Made by a program: the position numbers and the translations under genes. The notes below the pieces were generated by a model. It was not told the DNA's origin, searched no databases, and saw only the letters and a list, made by a program, of their open reading frames with translations. A DNA stretch of 64,000 nt from Streptomyces sp. ALI-76-A (GTDB taxonomy: Bacteria > Actinomycetota > Actinomycetes > Streptomycetales > Streptomycetaceae). The stretch is taken from NCBI RefSeq assembly GCF_030287445.1, contig NZ_JASVWB010000002.1, positions 4,960,001 through 5,024,000 on the forward strand, written 5' to 3'. This document shows positions 23,863 through 32,217 of this stretch, in pieces (the stretch's first letter is position 1; every line of letters begins with the position of its first letter).

Positions 23863-25548
23863 TCACTTCGCGTCCGCGTAGCACTCGACCACCGCCGTGC
23901 TGAACGGGAACCGCACCGGGGTCTCCCCGAACGTCAGCCGTCCGGCCAGGTCCGACGCCTCACGGATCGCTGTCACGACCGCCTCCGCCTCCTCCTGCGG
24001 GCAGTGCACGATCACCTCGTCGTGCTGGAAGAAGACCAGCTCGGCCGCCATGTCCGCACAGGCGCGACGCAGCGCGGCGAGCAGCAGCAGGGTCCAGTCG
24101 GCGGCGCTGCCCTGGACCACGAAGTTGCGGGCGAAGCGGCCGCGGGCGCGGGCGTCGGTCGAGGTGTGGCCGGGCACCCACGGGCGGTCCTCGGGGTCGT
24201 TCTCCGCCGCGGGGATGCCCGCCTCCTCCGCCGTGTCCTCGCTCGCCCCGGCCGCCGGCGGGCAGGTCCGGCCGAGCCAGGTGCGCACCAGCCGCCCTTC
24301 CTCGCCGGCCCGCGCCGCGTCGTCGACGTAGGCCACCGCGCGCGGGAAGCGGCGTCTGAGCGCGGCGAGGTTCTTCAGGCCGTCGCCGGAGGTCTGGCCG
24401 TAGACCGCGCCGAGCACGGCGAGCTTGGCCTGGGCGCGGTCGCCGGAGAAGGCGCGGTCGGACACGGACTGGTACAGGTCGGTCTCCCGGCCGGCCACCT
24501 CCATCAGCCCGGGATCGCGGGAGATGGCGGCCAGCACGCGCGGTTCCATCTGGTCGGCGTCGGCGACCACCAGCCGCCAGCCGGGATCGGCGACCACGGC
24601 CCGCCGGATCACCTTCGGGATCTGCAGGGCGCCGCCGCCGTTGGTGACCCATCGGCCGGTGACCGTGCCGCCCGCGAGGAACCCGGGGCGGAACCGGCCG
24701 TCGCGCACCCAGTCGTGGAGCCAGGACCAGCCGTGGGCGACCCAGATGCGGTACAGCTTCTTGTACTCGACCAGCGGCTTCACGGCGGGATGGTCGACCG
24801 ACTCGATCTCCCACCGCCTGGTCGACCTGACCTTGATCCCGGCCTGCGCGAACGCCTTGACCACGTCGGCGGGCAGGTCGGGGCGGACCCGGCGGCCGAA
24901 GGCGGCGGATACCTCGTCGGCGAGTTCGGCCAGGCGGCGGGGTTCGCCGCCGCCGGCGTACCGCTCACCGAGCAGGTCGTGCAGCACCCGGCGGTGCACG
25001 TCGGCGCTCCACGGCAGCCCGGCCCGGTTCATCTCGGCGGCCACCAGCATGCCCGCCGACTCGGCGGCGGTCAGCAGCCGCATGCGGTCGGGACGCGCGG
25101 TGGCGTCGTGCCGCCGCTGCTGGTCGGCGTACACCTCCACGAGGTCGGCGAGCGGGAGGCGCGCGGCCTGCGGCTCGAACAGCGACGACTGCGAGCCCGG
25201 CTCGGCGGACCGCTGCGGAGGGTCGGGCGGTACGGGGCCGCCCCGCAGCCGGGCGAGGGCGGCGGCCGCCGACCGGGGTGCGCCGGAGCGCCCCTCATGA
25301 CCGAGGAGAAGCGTCTCCGCGTCCTCCACGTCGTAGCACCGCTCCACTCGCACCCCCGTGGCGAGCAGAGGCGGGTACGTCTCGGCCGTCGACCGCCACA
25401 CCCAGCGCGTGACCTCCGGCAGGCCGCGCACGGCCTCGGCGGCGTCCGCCGCCCGCCGCACCGGCCCCGCGAGCACCCCGCCGGCACCGAGGGCGGCGAA
25501 CTCCACGCCACCGCCCTCGGCCGGAGCCAGAGCCCACCGATCGGTCAT
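23863..25548 (-). CDS. Bifunctional 3'-5' exonuclease/DNA polymerase, family A-like
   Basis: 561 aa from the ATG at 25548. The polymerase half is clear: motif A VVADADQMEPRVLAAIS (DxDQ.E.R), motif B DRAQAKLAVLGAVYGQTSGD (R...K...YG) and motif C LVFFQHDEVIVHCPQEE (HDE). VTGRWVTNGGGALQIPK matches the template-contacting TGR...NLQ.IP region. The N-terminal ~220 residues are a divergent exonuclease-like domain lacking an obvious DEDD set. It is shorter than PolA (~900 aa) and lacks the 5' nuclease. Streptomyces carry this second family A polymerase besides PolA; a repair or translesion role is likely but not shown. Confidence 0.85.
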   Translation of the reverse strand: MTDRWALAPAEGGGVEFAALGAGGVLAGPVRRAADAAEAVRGLPEVTRWVWRSTAETYPPLLATGVRVERCYDVEDAETLLLGHEGRSGAPRSAAAALARLRGGPVPPDPPQRSAEPGSQSSLFEPQAARLPLADLVEVYADQQRRHDATARPDRMRLLTAAESAGMLVAAEMNRAGLPWSADVHRRVLHDLLGERYAGGGEPRRLAELADEVSAAFGRRVRPDLPADVVKAFAQAGIKVRSTRRWEIESVDHPAVKPLVEYKKLYRIWVAHGWSWLHDWVRDGRFRPGFLAGGTVTGRWVTNGGGALQIPKVIRRAVVADPGWRLVVADADQMEPRVLAAISRDPGLMEVAGRETDLYQSVSDRAFSGDRAQAKLAVLGAVYGQTSGDGLKNLAALRRRFPRAVAYVDDAARAGEEGRLVRTWLGRTCPPAAGASEDTAEEAGIPAAENDPEDRPWVPGHTSTDARARGRFARNFVVQGSAADWTLLLLAALRRACADMAAELVFFQHDEVIVHCPQEEAEAVVTAIREASDLAGRLTFGETPVRFPFSTAVVECYADAK

Positions 25549-25726
25549 ACGGCGAGTCTGCCAGCAGGGTCTGACAACGCCCCGGCGGAACATCGGCACC
25601 GCGGTCATGGACGAAACAACGCAACGGCCTTGGACCTGATCGCGGCCCACCTCCGCTGTCCGGCTCCGCCGGCGGCCACGTCGACACTCTCCGCCGGCGG
25701 CGACTTCCACGACTCTCCGTCGGCCG

Positions 25727-26362
25727 CTACTTCGGCGCGGCCACCAATCGCACCGCCAGCCCCGCGAACACGGTCCCGGAGACGACGTTCAACGCCCGGT
25801 TCACCCGCGTGCTGCGCCGGAGCAGGCCGGCCAGCCGCCCGGCGAGCAGGCCGACGAAGCCGTCCCAGAGGAACCCCATGACCACGATGGTCGCGCCGAG
25901 CAGCAGGAACTGGCCCCGCACGTGTCCGAGCGACGGGTCGACGAACTGGGGCAGGAACGCCACGTTGAACAGGATCACCTTGGGGTTGAGCAGGTTGGTG
26001 ACCGCCCCCTGCCAGAACGCCCGCCGCATCCCCGCACCGGCCGGCTCCCCTTCCTCGCCCGGCACCGAGCGGTCCCTGAAGGCCTTCACCGCCAGGTAGA
26101 GCAGATAGGCCGCGCCCGCCCAGCGCAGCACGTGGTAGAGCGTCGGCAACGCCAGGAACAACGCCGACAGACCGAGCGCCGCGGCGACCGCGTGCACGAG
26201 CATGGCGCAGGCCACCCCGAACGCGGCCATCACCCCGGCAGTCGGCCCACCGCGTCCGCCCATCGCCACGATGAACATCATGTCGGGGCCGGGGGTGACA
26301 CAGAGCGCGAAGGCGGCGACCAGGAACGCCGCGTACAGATGCATGTCCACCATGCGCACCAT
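25727..26362 (-). CDS. LysE/RhtB-family amino-acid exporter
   Basis: 211 aa from the first of three nearby in-frame ATGs (26362, 26353, 26344). Six membrane segments; the LysE signature is at the N-terminus (FALCVTPGPDMMFIVAMGG) and AVTNLLNPKVILFNVAFLPQ (NPK) in the middle. Family members export lysine, homoserine, threonine or related solutes down the proton gradient. The substrate cannot be predicted. It is divergent from the DUF2786 gene at 26420, with only ~57 bases between, so the promoters overlap. Confidence 0.9.
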   Translation of the reverse strand: MVRMVDMHLYAAFLVAAFALCVTPGPDMMFIVAMGGRGGPTAGVMAAFGVACAMLVHAVAAALGLSALFLALPTLYHVLRWAGAAYLLYLAVKAFRDRSVPGEEGEPAGAGMRRAFWQGAVTNLLNPKVILFNVAFLPQFVDPSLGHVRGQFLLLGATIVVMGFLWDGFVGLLAGRLAGLLRRSTRVNRALNVVSGTVFAGLAVRLVAAPK

Positions 26363-26419
26363 GCTCGAAGCAGCTCCAGGGGGCGGCGACCGAGTTTCGG
26401 GGAGTGAGACGATCCCCGG

Positions 26420-27598
26420 GTGAGCAGCACGAACACCCCAGGGGACCCGGGCAGTACGTCCGGCACCGTCGAACGCGCCTTCCACGCCGCCCTGTACGCC
26501 GACTCCGACACCGCCCTGGACACCGGCGCCTCCCTCCTGGCGGCCGACCCCGGTGCGGACGCCGAGGTGGCCCGGCGGGGCGAGGAGTTCGTGGCGGCGG
26601 CCTGGCGGCGCGGCTGGCAGCCCGCGGACGTCGTACGGATCGTCGGCCGCGAGCTGGGCGACGGCCATGTACGCCTGGTGGCCGCGTTGATCCGCGCGCA
26701 GGCACGCGGCGACCGCCCGCGCGGCCGGCGCTGGACCGCCCAGCTCGACCGGATCGCCCGGCGGGCGGACGCCGGCGACCTCGCCGCGACGCCGCCCCGC
26801 CCCGACCGTTTCACGCAGGCGACGGCCGTGCTGGAGCTGTACCGCCTGCTCCTGCGCCTGCCCGCGCTGGAGCCTCTGGAGGAGCCACGGCGGGCCTCCC
26901 GGCGGGAGCACGGCACCGACGGCCGCATGCTCGCCCGCATCCGCGCTCTCCTCGCCAAGGCGGAGGCGACCGGCTTTCCTGAGGAGGCGGAGGCGCTCAG
27001 CGCCAAGGCGCAGGAACTGATGGCCCGGCACAGCGTGGACGAGGCCGTACTGTCCGCCCAGCCGCACGCCCCCGGAGCCGCCGCCGACACCCCCGGCGCC
27101 TGCCGCATCGGCGTCGAGCCGCCGTACGAGCAGGCCAAGGCGGTTCTGCTGGACGCGGTCGCCGTCGCGAACCACTGCCGGGCCGTGTGGAACGAGTCCC
27201 TCGGCTTCTCCACCGTGGTCGGCTTCGAGTCCGACCTGGACGCGGTCGAACTCCTGTACACCTCGCTGCTCGTGCAGGCCCAGTCCGCCATGGCGAAGGC
27301 GGAGGCGGCCCAGCGCGCGGGCGGCCGCAAACGCACCAAGACCTTCCGGCAGTCCTTCCTCGCCGCCTACGCCCACCGGGTCGGCACCCGGCTGCGCGAG
27401 GCCGCCGCGGCCCCGGTGAGCGAGGACCTGCTCCCGGTGCTCGCCTCCCGGGAGGTCGCGGTCACCGACCGCCTGGACCGCATGTTCCCGCAGACGACCA
27501 CGACCCGGCTGCGCGGTGTCAGCGACGAGGCAGGCTGGACGGAGGGCGCCCGGGCGGCCGACCACGCCCAGGTCCGGTCCCGTCGGCCCTTGGAGTGA
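26420..27598 (+). CDS. DUF2786 domain protein
   Basis: 392 aa from a GTG at 26420 with GGGGAGTGAG upstream. The diagnostic DUF2786 helix pair is at ~170-210: MLARIRALLAKAEATGFPEE, AEALSAKAQELMARHSVDEA. The N-terminal region is helical (VERAFHAALYADSDTALDTG, DVVRIVGRELGDGHVRLVAA). The C-terminal half (LLDAVAVANHCRAVWNE, DLDAVELLYTSLLVQAQSAM, RTKTFRQSFLAAYAHRVGTR) is the extension common in actinobacterial members. Function unknown; some DUF2786 proteins occur near DNA-processing genes. The last codons fall within a 48-bp direct repeat (27577-27680). Confidence 0.85.
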   Translation: MSSTNTPGDPGSTSGTVERAFHAALYADSDTALDTGASLLAADPGADAEVARRGEEFVAAAWRRGWQPADVVRIVGRELGDGHVRLVAALIRAQARGDRPRGRRWTAQLDRIARRADAGDLAATPPRPDRFTQATAVLELYRLLLRLPALEPLEEPRRASRREHGTDGRMLARIRALLAKAEATGFPEEAEALSAKAQELMARHSVDEAVLSAQPHAPGAAADTPGACRIGVEPPYEQAKAVLLDAVAVANHCRAVWNESLGFSTVVGFESDLDAVELLYTSLLVQAQSAMAKAEAAQRAGGRKRTKTFRQSFLAAYAHRVGTRLREAAAAPVSEDLLPVLASREVAVTDRLDRMFPQTTTTRLRGVSDEAGWTEGARAADHAQVRSRRPLE

Positions 27599-27680
27599 CG
27601 CTTACGAACGCCCTCCCGCGCGCGGGACGGCAGTCCCGTCGGCCTCTGGGGTGACGCCCACGAACGTCCACCCGCGCGCG
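27577..27680. repeat. Imperfect 48-bp direct duplication at the end of the DUF2786 gene
   Basis: Copies at 27577-27624 and 27633-27680 (period 56) both start GTCCCGTCGGCC, contain GTGACGC..ACGAACG and end CCCGCGCGCG. The first copy contains the gene's stop codon (TGACG). The second is non-coding, so a tail duplication occurred after the gene was fixed. Confidence 0.6.
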
Positions 27681-27714
27681 AACGCCGGTCAGTGCCCCGC
27701 GCGCGGGGGAGCGA

Positions 27715-28260
27715 TCAGTCGCCCGCGCGCGTGAAGGGCCCCACCGACGCGTCCGGCGCCTCGCCGTCGGCCTTCAGTGCCACCGGGCCGTACGACCACG
27801 GGAAGCTCTGCACGTCGTCGGGGGCCCCGGGCAGGCTGATCTCCAGCGTCTTCGCGGCGAGGCTCTTCGCGCCGGCCGCGCCGCCCCGGACGTAGGTGAG
27901 GGTGAAGGTCACACTGTCGCCCTTGGCCAGGGTCAGCTTCTCGGGCTGGGCGCCGTCCGCCGCGGGGACGGTCGCGGAGGCGCCGCCGGCCTTGAGGACG
28001 GCCCCGGCGATGCCCTCCAGGGTGCACGGCGCGCTCTGGTTGGTGAGCGAGACGGGGATGTTGCCCTCGTCCCCGGCGGCCGGCGCGGCGTTGGCCGGGC
28101 CGGCCTCGACGCCCAGCTGACCGATCTGACAGGCGTCCCCGGGCTTCCGGGAGCTGCCACTGTCGTCGCTCTCACTGCCGCTCCCGCTCCCGCCGCTGTC
28201 GCAGGCGGTCAGGAGGAGGGCGGCGGCGAGGGCGGTGACGGCGAGGGGGGTTGCGCGCAT
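27715..28260 (-). CDS. Secreted lipoprotein, DUF4232-like
   Basis: 181 aa with a lipoprotein signal (TALAAALLLTAC, Cys20) and a Ser/Gly/Asp-rich linker (residues 21-40). The mature domain is a beta sandwich: IPVSLTNQSAPCTLEGIAGA, VTFTLTYVRGGAAG, and two Cys (CQIG, CTLEG) that may form a disulfide. It matches the DUF4232-type extracellular domains common in streptomycetes. It is anchored outside the membrane, function unknown. A second lipoprotein gene lies ~150 bases upstream in the same direction. Confidence 0.75.
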   Translation of the reverse strand: MRATPLAVTALAAALLLTACDSGGSGSGSESDDSGSSRKPGDACQIGQLGVEAGPANAAPAAGDEGNIPVSLTNQSAPCTLEGIAGAVLKAGGASATVPAADGAQPEKLTLAKGDSVTFTLTYVRGGAAGAKSLAAKTLEISLPGAPDDVQSFPWSYGPVALKADGEAPDASVGPFTRAGD

Positions 28261-28409
28261 GTGAGGTCCTCTGGTGCGAGACGGCGGTACGCGAGGATCA
28301 TCACGCACGAAGGGGGCGACACGGTTGCCGCCCCCGGTTCCGCCGGGCCGGTTCGACCGCGGACCGTCCGCCGACCGACCGCGGACCGTCCGCCGACCAC
28401 GAGGTCCGG

Positions 28410-28910
28410 CTACGAGCCCAGACTCGCCGTCGGCAGCCCGGTCGGCAGCGTGCCGCCCTCCGACCGGGTGTACGTCTCCGCCCCGAGGCCGCCCTTCCAG
28501 GTCACCTTCAGCGTCGTGCCGTCCACCGAGTCGACGACTCCGGTGGCCCGGTCCTTGCTGCCGTCCGTGCAGGTCAGACGGATCGTCTCCGGGCCGGCGG
28601 TACCGCTGCACACGGTCCCGCCGGTGGCGAACAGCCCGGCCTGGTCGCCGGTGATCACCAGCGCCACGGCCTTGCCGCCGGTCGTGGCGAGCCAGCTGCC
28701 CTGCACGCCGCCGGAGGGCGCCGTGGTTCCGCCGGACCCGCTCCCCCCGCCCGTGTCCGCGCTCGCGGAGGCGGACGTGGGGCCCGTGGAGGGCTCGTCG
28801 TCGGAGCCGCCGTCGCCGCCGCACGCGGTCAGGAGGAGCGCGCCCGCGAGGCCGGCGGCCGCAGCCGTGACCCGTGTCCGCCGGCGTGTACCCGAAGTCG
28901 CCCAAGTCAC
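28410..28910 (-). CDS. Secreted lipoprotein of unknown function
   Basis: 166 aa from a GTG at 28910 with GGGAGC upstream. Signal with lipobox: TAAAAGLAGALLLTACGG. A Ser/Thr/Gly linker (GPTSASASADTGGGSGSGG) leads to a small beta domain: GSWLATTGGKAVALVITGD, GTVCSGTAG, LTCTDGSKDRATGVVDSVDG, LKVTWKGGLGAETYTRSEGG. Two cysteines could form a disulfide. It probably surrounds the membrane as a surface lipoprotein. No enzymatic motif is visible and the family is not recognised. Confidence 0.7.
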   Translation of the reverse strand: MTWATSGTRRRTRVTAAAAGLAGALLLTACGGDGGSDDEPSTGPTSASASADTGGGSGSGGTTAPSGGVQGSWLATTGGKAVALVITGDQAGLFATGGTVCSGTAGPETIRLTCTDGSKDRATGVVDSVDGTTLKVTWKGGLGAETYTRSEGGTLPTGLPTASLGS

Positions 28911-29078
28911 TGGAAGCTCCCAAGCTGTAGCGGCCCGCCCGGTGGGCCGGGCGGACCGCAGCAAGTTACCAGGGCGTACCCCGAAGCCGTCAGGCCCCGA
29001 CGGGGCGCTTTCCACAGGCGGCGCCCCACCGGAGTCCCACCGGGGCGCCCCGTCAGGGCGGCCCCGACGGACCCGAGC

Positions 29079-29384
29079 TCACCAGGACGACTTGCGCACC
29101 CCCGGCAGATATCCGGCGTGCGCCTGCCCCCGCAGGTTCACCCGGGACAGTCCGAAGGCCCGGAAGTACCCGCGCGGACGCCCGTCCACCTGGTCCCGGT
29201 TGCGCACGCGCGTCGCGCTGGCGTCGCGCGGCTGTCGGCGCAACTCCCGCCGCGCGGCGAGCCGTTCCTCCTCCGTGGACGACGGCCGCCGGAGGATCTC
29301 CTTCAGCTCGGCCCGCCGCTCGGCGTACCGCGCGACGATCTCCTGCCGCCGGTCGTTCTTCGCGATCTTGCTCTTCTTCGCCAT
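29079..29384 (-). CDS. rpsN: 30S ribosomal protein S14, zinc-independent form
   Basis: 101 aa, [20 protein letters not shown] through [20 protein letters not shown]. It is the long S14 without CxxC...CxxC motifs, so it needs no zinc. The ATG shares its first base with the L28 stop, so the two are coupled. In Streptomyces such paralogues replace zinc-binding S14 under zinc starvation and are repressed by Zur; the box at 29649-29670 fits that. Confidence 0.95.
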   Translation of the reverse strand: MAKKSKIAKNDRRQEIVARYAERRAELKEILRRPSSTEEERLAARRELRRQPRDASATRVRNRDQVDGRPRGYFRAFGLSRVNLRGQAHAGYLPGVRKSSW

Positions 29385-29620
29385 CAGACCCGCACCCCCC
29401 GCGCGCGGATCCGGGCCACGGCCGCCTCGACGCCGATCGTGTCCACGGTCCTGATCCCCTTGGTGCTCAGTCGCAGCCGTACGTGACGGCCCTCACTCGG
29501 CAGCCAGTAGCGCTTGGACTGGATGTTCGGGTCGAAGCGGCGCGAGGTGCGCCGGTGGGAGTGCGAAATGCGGTTGCCGAAGCCGGGCCGGGCGCCGGTC
29601 AGCATGCAGTGGGCGGACAC
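29384..29620 (-). CDS. rpmB: 50S ribosomal protein L28, zinc-independent paralogue
   Basis: 78 aa: [60 protein letters not shown]. It contains one Cys only and lacks the zinc-ribbon pairs of C+ L28. It is the first gene of the leftward rpmB-rpsN pair, divergent from rpmG with ~60 bases between that contain the Zur-like box. It supplies L28 to ribosomes during zinc limitation. Confidence 0.95.
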   Translation of the reverse strand: MSAHCMLTGARPGFGNRISHSHRRTSRRFDPNIQSKRYWLPSEGRHVRLRLSTKGIRTVDTIGVEAAVARIRARGVRV

Positions 29621-29648
29621 GGGTGACGCACCTCTCTCGAAGCCGATG

Positions 29649-29670
29649 TGTAAATGGAATTCATTTTCAG
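29649..29670. promoter_or_regulatory. Zur-box-like palindrome between divergent ribosomal operons
   Basis: The region reads TGTAAATGGAATTCATTTTCAG, i.e. TGAAAATGAATTCC... on the other strand, an AT-rich palindrome centred on GAATTC in an otherwise GC-rich genome. Streptomyces Zur boxes have TGAAAATNATTTTCA-type sequence. The position between rpmB and rpmG fits zinc-dependent repression of both directions. Confidence 0.7.
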
Positions 29671-29682
29671 TAAGGTACCAGC

Positions 29683-29847
29683 ATGGCTCGCAACGAACTC
29701 CGCCCGGTCATCAAGCTCCGGTCCACCGCCGGGACCGGCTTCACCTATGTCACCCGCAAGAACCGCCGCAACGACCCGGACCGCATGACGCTGCGCAAGT
29801 TCGATCCGGTCGTCCGCCGCCACGTCGACTTCCGAGAGGAGCGCTGA
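29683..29847 (+). CDS. rpmG: 50S ribosomal protein L33, zinc-independent paralogue
   Basis: 54 aa: [54 protein letters not shown]. The CxxC pairs of zinc-binding L33 are absent. It is first in the rightward operon rpmG-rpmE-CobW-like-rpsR and lies ~13 bases after the Zur-like box, so Zur would block its promoter. The next gene starts nine bases after its stop. Confidence 0.95.
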   Translation: MARNELRPVIKLRSTAGTGFTYVTRKNRRNDPDRMTLRKFDPVVRRHVDFREER

Positions 29848-29855
29848 ACACCGCC

Positions 29856-30104
29856 ATGCGCAAGGGAATCCACCCCGACTACGGCCTCGTCGTCTTCCGC
29901 GACCGCGCCGCGAAGCACGCCTTCCTCACCCGCTCGACCATGTCCAGCGACAGGACCATCGAGTGGGAGGACGGCCACACGTACCCCGTCGTCGACGTCG
30001 AGATCTCGAACGTGAGCCATCCCTTCTACACGGGCACGGCACGCGTCATGGACACCGCCGGACGCGTGGAGCGCTTCGAGCGCCGGTACGGGAAGCAGGA
30101 CTGA
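29856..30104 (+). CDS. rpmE2: 50S ribosomal protein L31 type B (zinc-independent)
   Basis: 82 aa: [60 protein letters not shown]. Type B L31 lacks the CxxC zinc site. In zinc starvation it displaces zinc-bound L31 and frees zinc. Member of the Zur-type operon, nine bases after rpmG and five bases before the CobW-like gene. Confidence 0.95.
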   Translation: MRKGIHPDYGLVVFRDRAAKHAFLTRSTMSSDRTIEWEDGHTYPVVDVEISNVSHPFYTGTARVMDTAGRVERFERRYGKQD

Positions 30105-30108
30105 CCCG

Positions 30109-31293
30109 GTGTCCGAACTCTCCGTCGTGATCGTCGGCGGGCTGCACGCCGATGCCCGCAAGGCGGCCGTCGCGGGGCTGCTCGCCGACGTGCCCGGCAG
30201 CCTCGCCCTCCACCACGACCTGGCGACGGCCACCGCCGGCACGGTCGTACGGACCGTCCGCGACGCCACCGGCATCATCGACGCCGGTGAAACGCCCCTG
30301 GTCAACGACTGCGCCTGCTGCGCGCTCCGCGAGGACCTGGTGCCCGAGCTGCGCCGGCTCGCCGATGTCGGCGCGACCCGGCTCGCGGTCGTCGAACTGT
30401 GGGACTCCGTCGAGCCCAAGGCCATGGCCGAGGTGGTCACGGCCGGCGGGCTCAGCGTCACCGGCGTGATCACCGCCGTCGACCCGGCGCTCGTCCTGCC
30501 GTACCTCGGCAACGGTGACGACCTGGCCGAGCGCGGTCTCGCCGCCGCGGCCACCGACCAGCGCACGGTCGCCGACACCTTCGCCCGCCAGCTGGAGTAC
30601 GCCCCCGTCCTGGCCGTGGCCGACTCCCCGGAGGCCGACGACGAGGACCGCGAGCTGCTCGCCCAGCTGCACCCGACAGCCCGCCAGGTCCCCATCGACG
30701 GCGGCCACCCGCGGGACCCGGCGGGCGCCCGGTCCGCCGTACGGCCCTCGGGGCGCTCCCCGCTGGCACGGGCCGCCCTCGCCGGGTTCGACGTCGAGGC
30801 GGCCGCCGCCGCCCAGCACCCGGCCTGCGCGCTGCTCCCGGCGGAGGCCGACGCGCACGGCGTGTCCACCCTCGTGTGGCACCGGTGCCGCCCCTTCCAC
30901 CCGGAGCGGCTCTACGAGGCCCTGGAGGACATCACCTGCGCCGCCGCCCGCAGCCGCGGCCGGTTCTGGCTCGCCGACCGGCCGGACACCCTGCTGCACT
31001 GGGACGCGGCCGGCGGCGCCCTGTGCGTGGAGAGCGCGGGCCCCTGGCTCGCCTCCCTGCCCGACGCCGCCTGGGAGATGGTCCCGCCGGTCCGCCGCGC
31101 CGCCGCCGCGCTGGACTGGCACCCGGAGCACGGCGACTGCTGCCAGCACCTCGTCTTCACCTCGCCCGGCCTGGACCGCGACGGTCTCGAACGCGTCCTG
31201 GAGACCTGCCTGCTGACCGACGCCGAGTACGCCGCCGGGCGCGACGCCTGGAAGCGCCTGCCGCCCGCCTTCGACACCCTCCTGGAGGTCTGA
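30109..31293 (+). CDS. CobW-family-like zinc chaperone homologue with degraded P-loop
   Basis: 394 aa from a GTG at 30109. The family CxCC metal motif is present ([19 protein letters not shown]), followed by [15 protein letters not shown] and [18 protein letters not shown], and the C-terminal CobW_C domain begins near [19 protein letters not shown]. The expected Walker A (GxxGxGKT) is replaced by [15 protein letters not shown], so GTP binding is doubtful. CobW/ZNG1-type GTPases deliver zinc to client proteins. The operon with C-minus ribosomal proteins implies action in zinc limitation. The stop is four bases from rpsR. Confidence 0.8.
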   Translation: MSELSVVIVGGLHADARKAAVAGLLADVPGSLALHHDLATATAGTVVRTVRDATGIIDAGETPLVNDCACCALREDLVPELRRLADVGATRLAVVELWDSVEPKAMAEVVTAGGLSVTGVITAVDPALVLPYLGNGDDLAERGLAAAATDQRTVADTFARQLEYAPVLAVADSPEADDEDRELLAQLHPTARQVPIDGGHPRDPAGARSAVRPSGRSPLARAALAGFDVEAAAAAQHPACALLPAEADAHGVSTLVWHRCRPFHPERLYEALEDITCAAARSRGRFWLADRPDTLLHWDAAGGALCVESAGPWLASLPDAAWEMVPPVRRAAAALDWHPEHGDCCQHLVFTSPGLDRDGLERVLETCLLTDAEYAAGRDAWKRLPPAFDTLLEV

Positions 31294-31297
31294 CCCC

Positions 31298-31531
31298 ATG
31301 GCCCGCACGCTCGACCGCAAGCCCGCCAAGGCCCGCCCCAACCCGCTGGACCAGGCAAAGATCACGTACATCGACTACAAGGACACCGATCTGCTGCGGA
31401 AGTTCATCTCCGACCGCGGCAAGATCCGCAGCCGCCGGGTCACCCGTGTCTCGGCCCAGCAGCAGCGGCAGCTGGCCCGCGCGATCAAGAACGCGCGGGA
31501 GATGGCGCTCCTGCCGTACTCCAGCCGCTGA
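31298..31531 (+). CDS. rpsR2: 30S ribosomal protein S18, zinc-independent paralogue
   Basis: 77 aa: [60 protein letters not shown]. It has no cysteines, unlike zinc-associated S18. Last gene of the rightward Zur-type operon, followed by a strong hairpin at 31595-31634. Confidence 0.95.
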   Translation: MARTLDRKPAKARPNPLDQAKITYIDYKDTDLLRKFISDRGKIRSRRVTRVSAQQQRQLARAIKNAREMALLPYSSR

Positions 31532-31594
31532 CCACTGGCCGCTGACCGCCGACCACTGGCCCCTGGCCGCGGTCCTCGAGTACGGCGATCCGGC

Positions 31595-31634
31595 CCGGCC
31601 GGGCGACGGCTCATACCGGACATCGCCCGGCCGG
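31595..31634 (+). terminator. Terminator hairpin after rpsR
   Basis: Perfect 12-base arms CCGGCCGGGCGA (31595-31606) and TCGCCCGGCCGG (31623-31634) around a 16-base loop, 63 bases after the rpsR stop. The stretch before it (31532-31565) repeats GCTGACC..CTGGCC-type units. Confidence 0.7.
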
Positions 31635-31738
31635 TGGAACAGGAACGCCGTGCCGTGCGTCTCTTCCTAGGGCAGGACCAGGCGCACGCGGCGTCGATAC
31701 ACCGTCCGTCACGTCTGTAACCACGGGACCACCCCGCG

Positions 31739-31764
31739 TGCACGTGCATCTGCATATGCATCGG
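31739..31764. promoter_or_regulatory. Shared TGCA-rich motif upstream of the DUF397 gene
   Basis: TGCACGTGCATCTGCA (31739-31754) is followed by TATGCATCGG. The same 16 bases occur in reverse orientation at 32810-32825, upstream of the RsbW-like gene. An exact 16-base match between the two intergenic regions of one cluster suggests a common regulator, possibly the XRE protein at 33034. Confidence 0.55.
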
Positions 31765-31858
31765 CCCATGCACCCGCACATGAACAGGGTTATGATCCGG
31801 ATCAGTTGACCGCTGCATCAATGGCCTCACCAGCCAGTGCACCACCGGGGAGCGACCT

Positions 31859-32125
31859 GTGGACCACGACGTGTACGACGTTGACGACGCGTCCGGCGTC
31901 TACAACGGTATGGCCGCCGCCCACCTGCGAGTGGCCTGGCAGAAGAGCCGGCACAGCAACTCGCAGGGATCCTGCGTGGAGTTCGCGCGCCTGCCCGGTG
32001 GGGAAGTGGCCGTGCGCAACTCGCGGTTCCCCGACGGCCCGGCGCTCGTCTACACCCGCGCCGAGATCGAGGCGATGCTGCTGGGCATCAAGGACGGCGA
32101 GTTCGACCACCTGATAGCGGGCTGA
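31859..32125 (+). CDS. DUF397 protein
   Basis: 88 aa from a GTG at 31859 with GGGAGCGACC upstream. The DUF397 core is WQKSRHSNSQGSCVEFARLP, GGEVAVRNSRFPDGPALVYT, and a helix EIEAMLLGIKDGEFDHLI. These small proteins pair with XRE/DUF5753 regulators in Streptomyces (WhiJ-like sets) and modulate them. Here the XRE gene (33034) is 0.9 kb away and an RsbW-like ATPase lies between, forming the usual three-part cluster. Confidence 0.9.
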   Translation: MDHDVYDVDDASGVYNGMAAAHLRVAWQKSRHSNSQGSCVEFARLPGGEVAVRNSRFPDGPALVYTRAEIEAMLLGIKDGEFDHLIAG

Positions 32126-32217
32126 AGGGCGCCCGACCCGCGCGCGACGCAGCGTGACCGGCGACCCACTCCGCGTAACGCGCGTAGAACTCGCACGTCA
32201 GGAAGCGCCGCCCGATG

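Noticed and set aside
30109..31293. A cobalamin cobaltochelatase accessory (CobW proper)
   Set aside because: The context is zinc-independent ribosomal proteins with a Zur-like box, not cobalamin genes, and the P-loop is missing.
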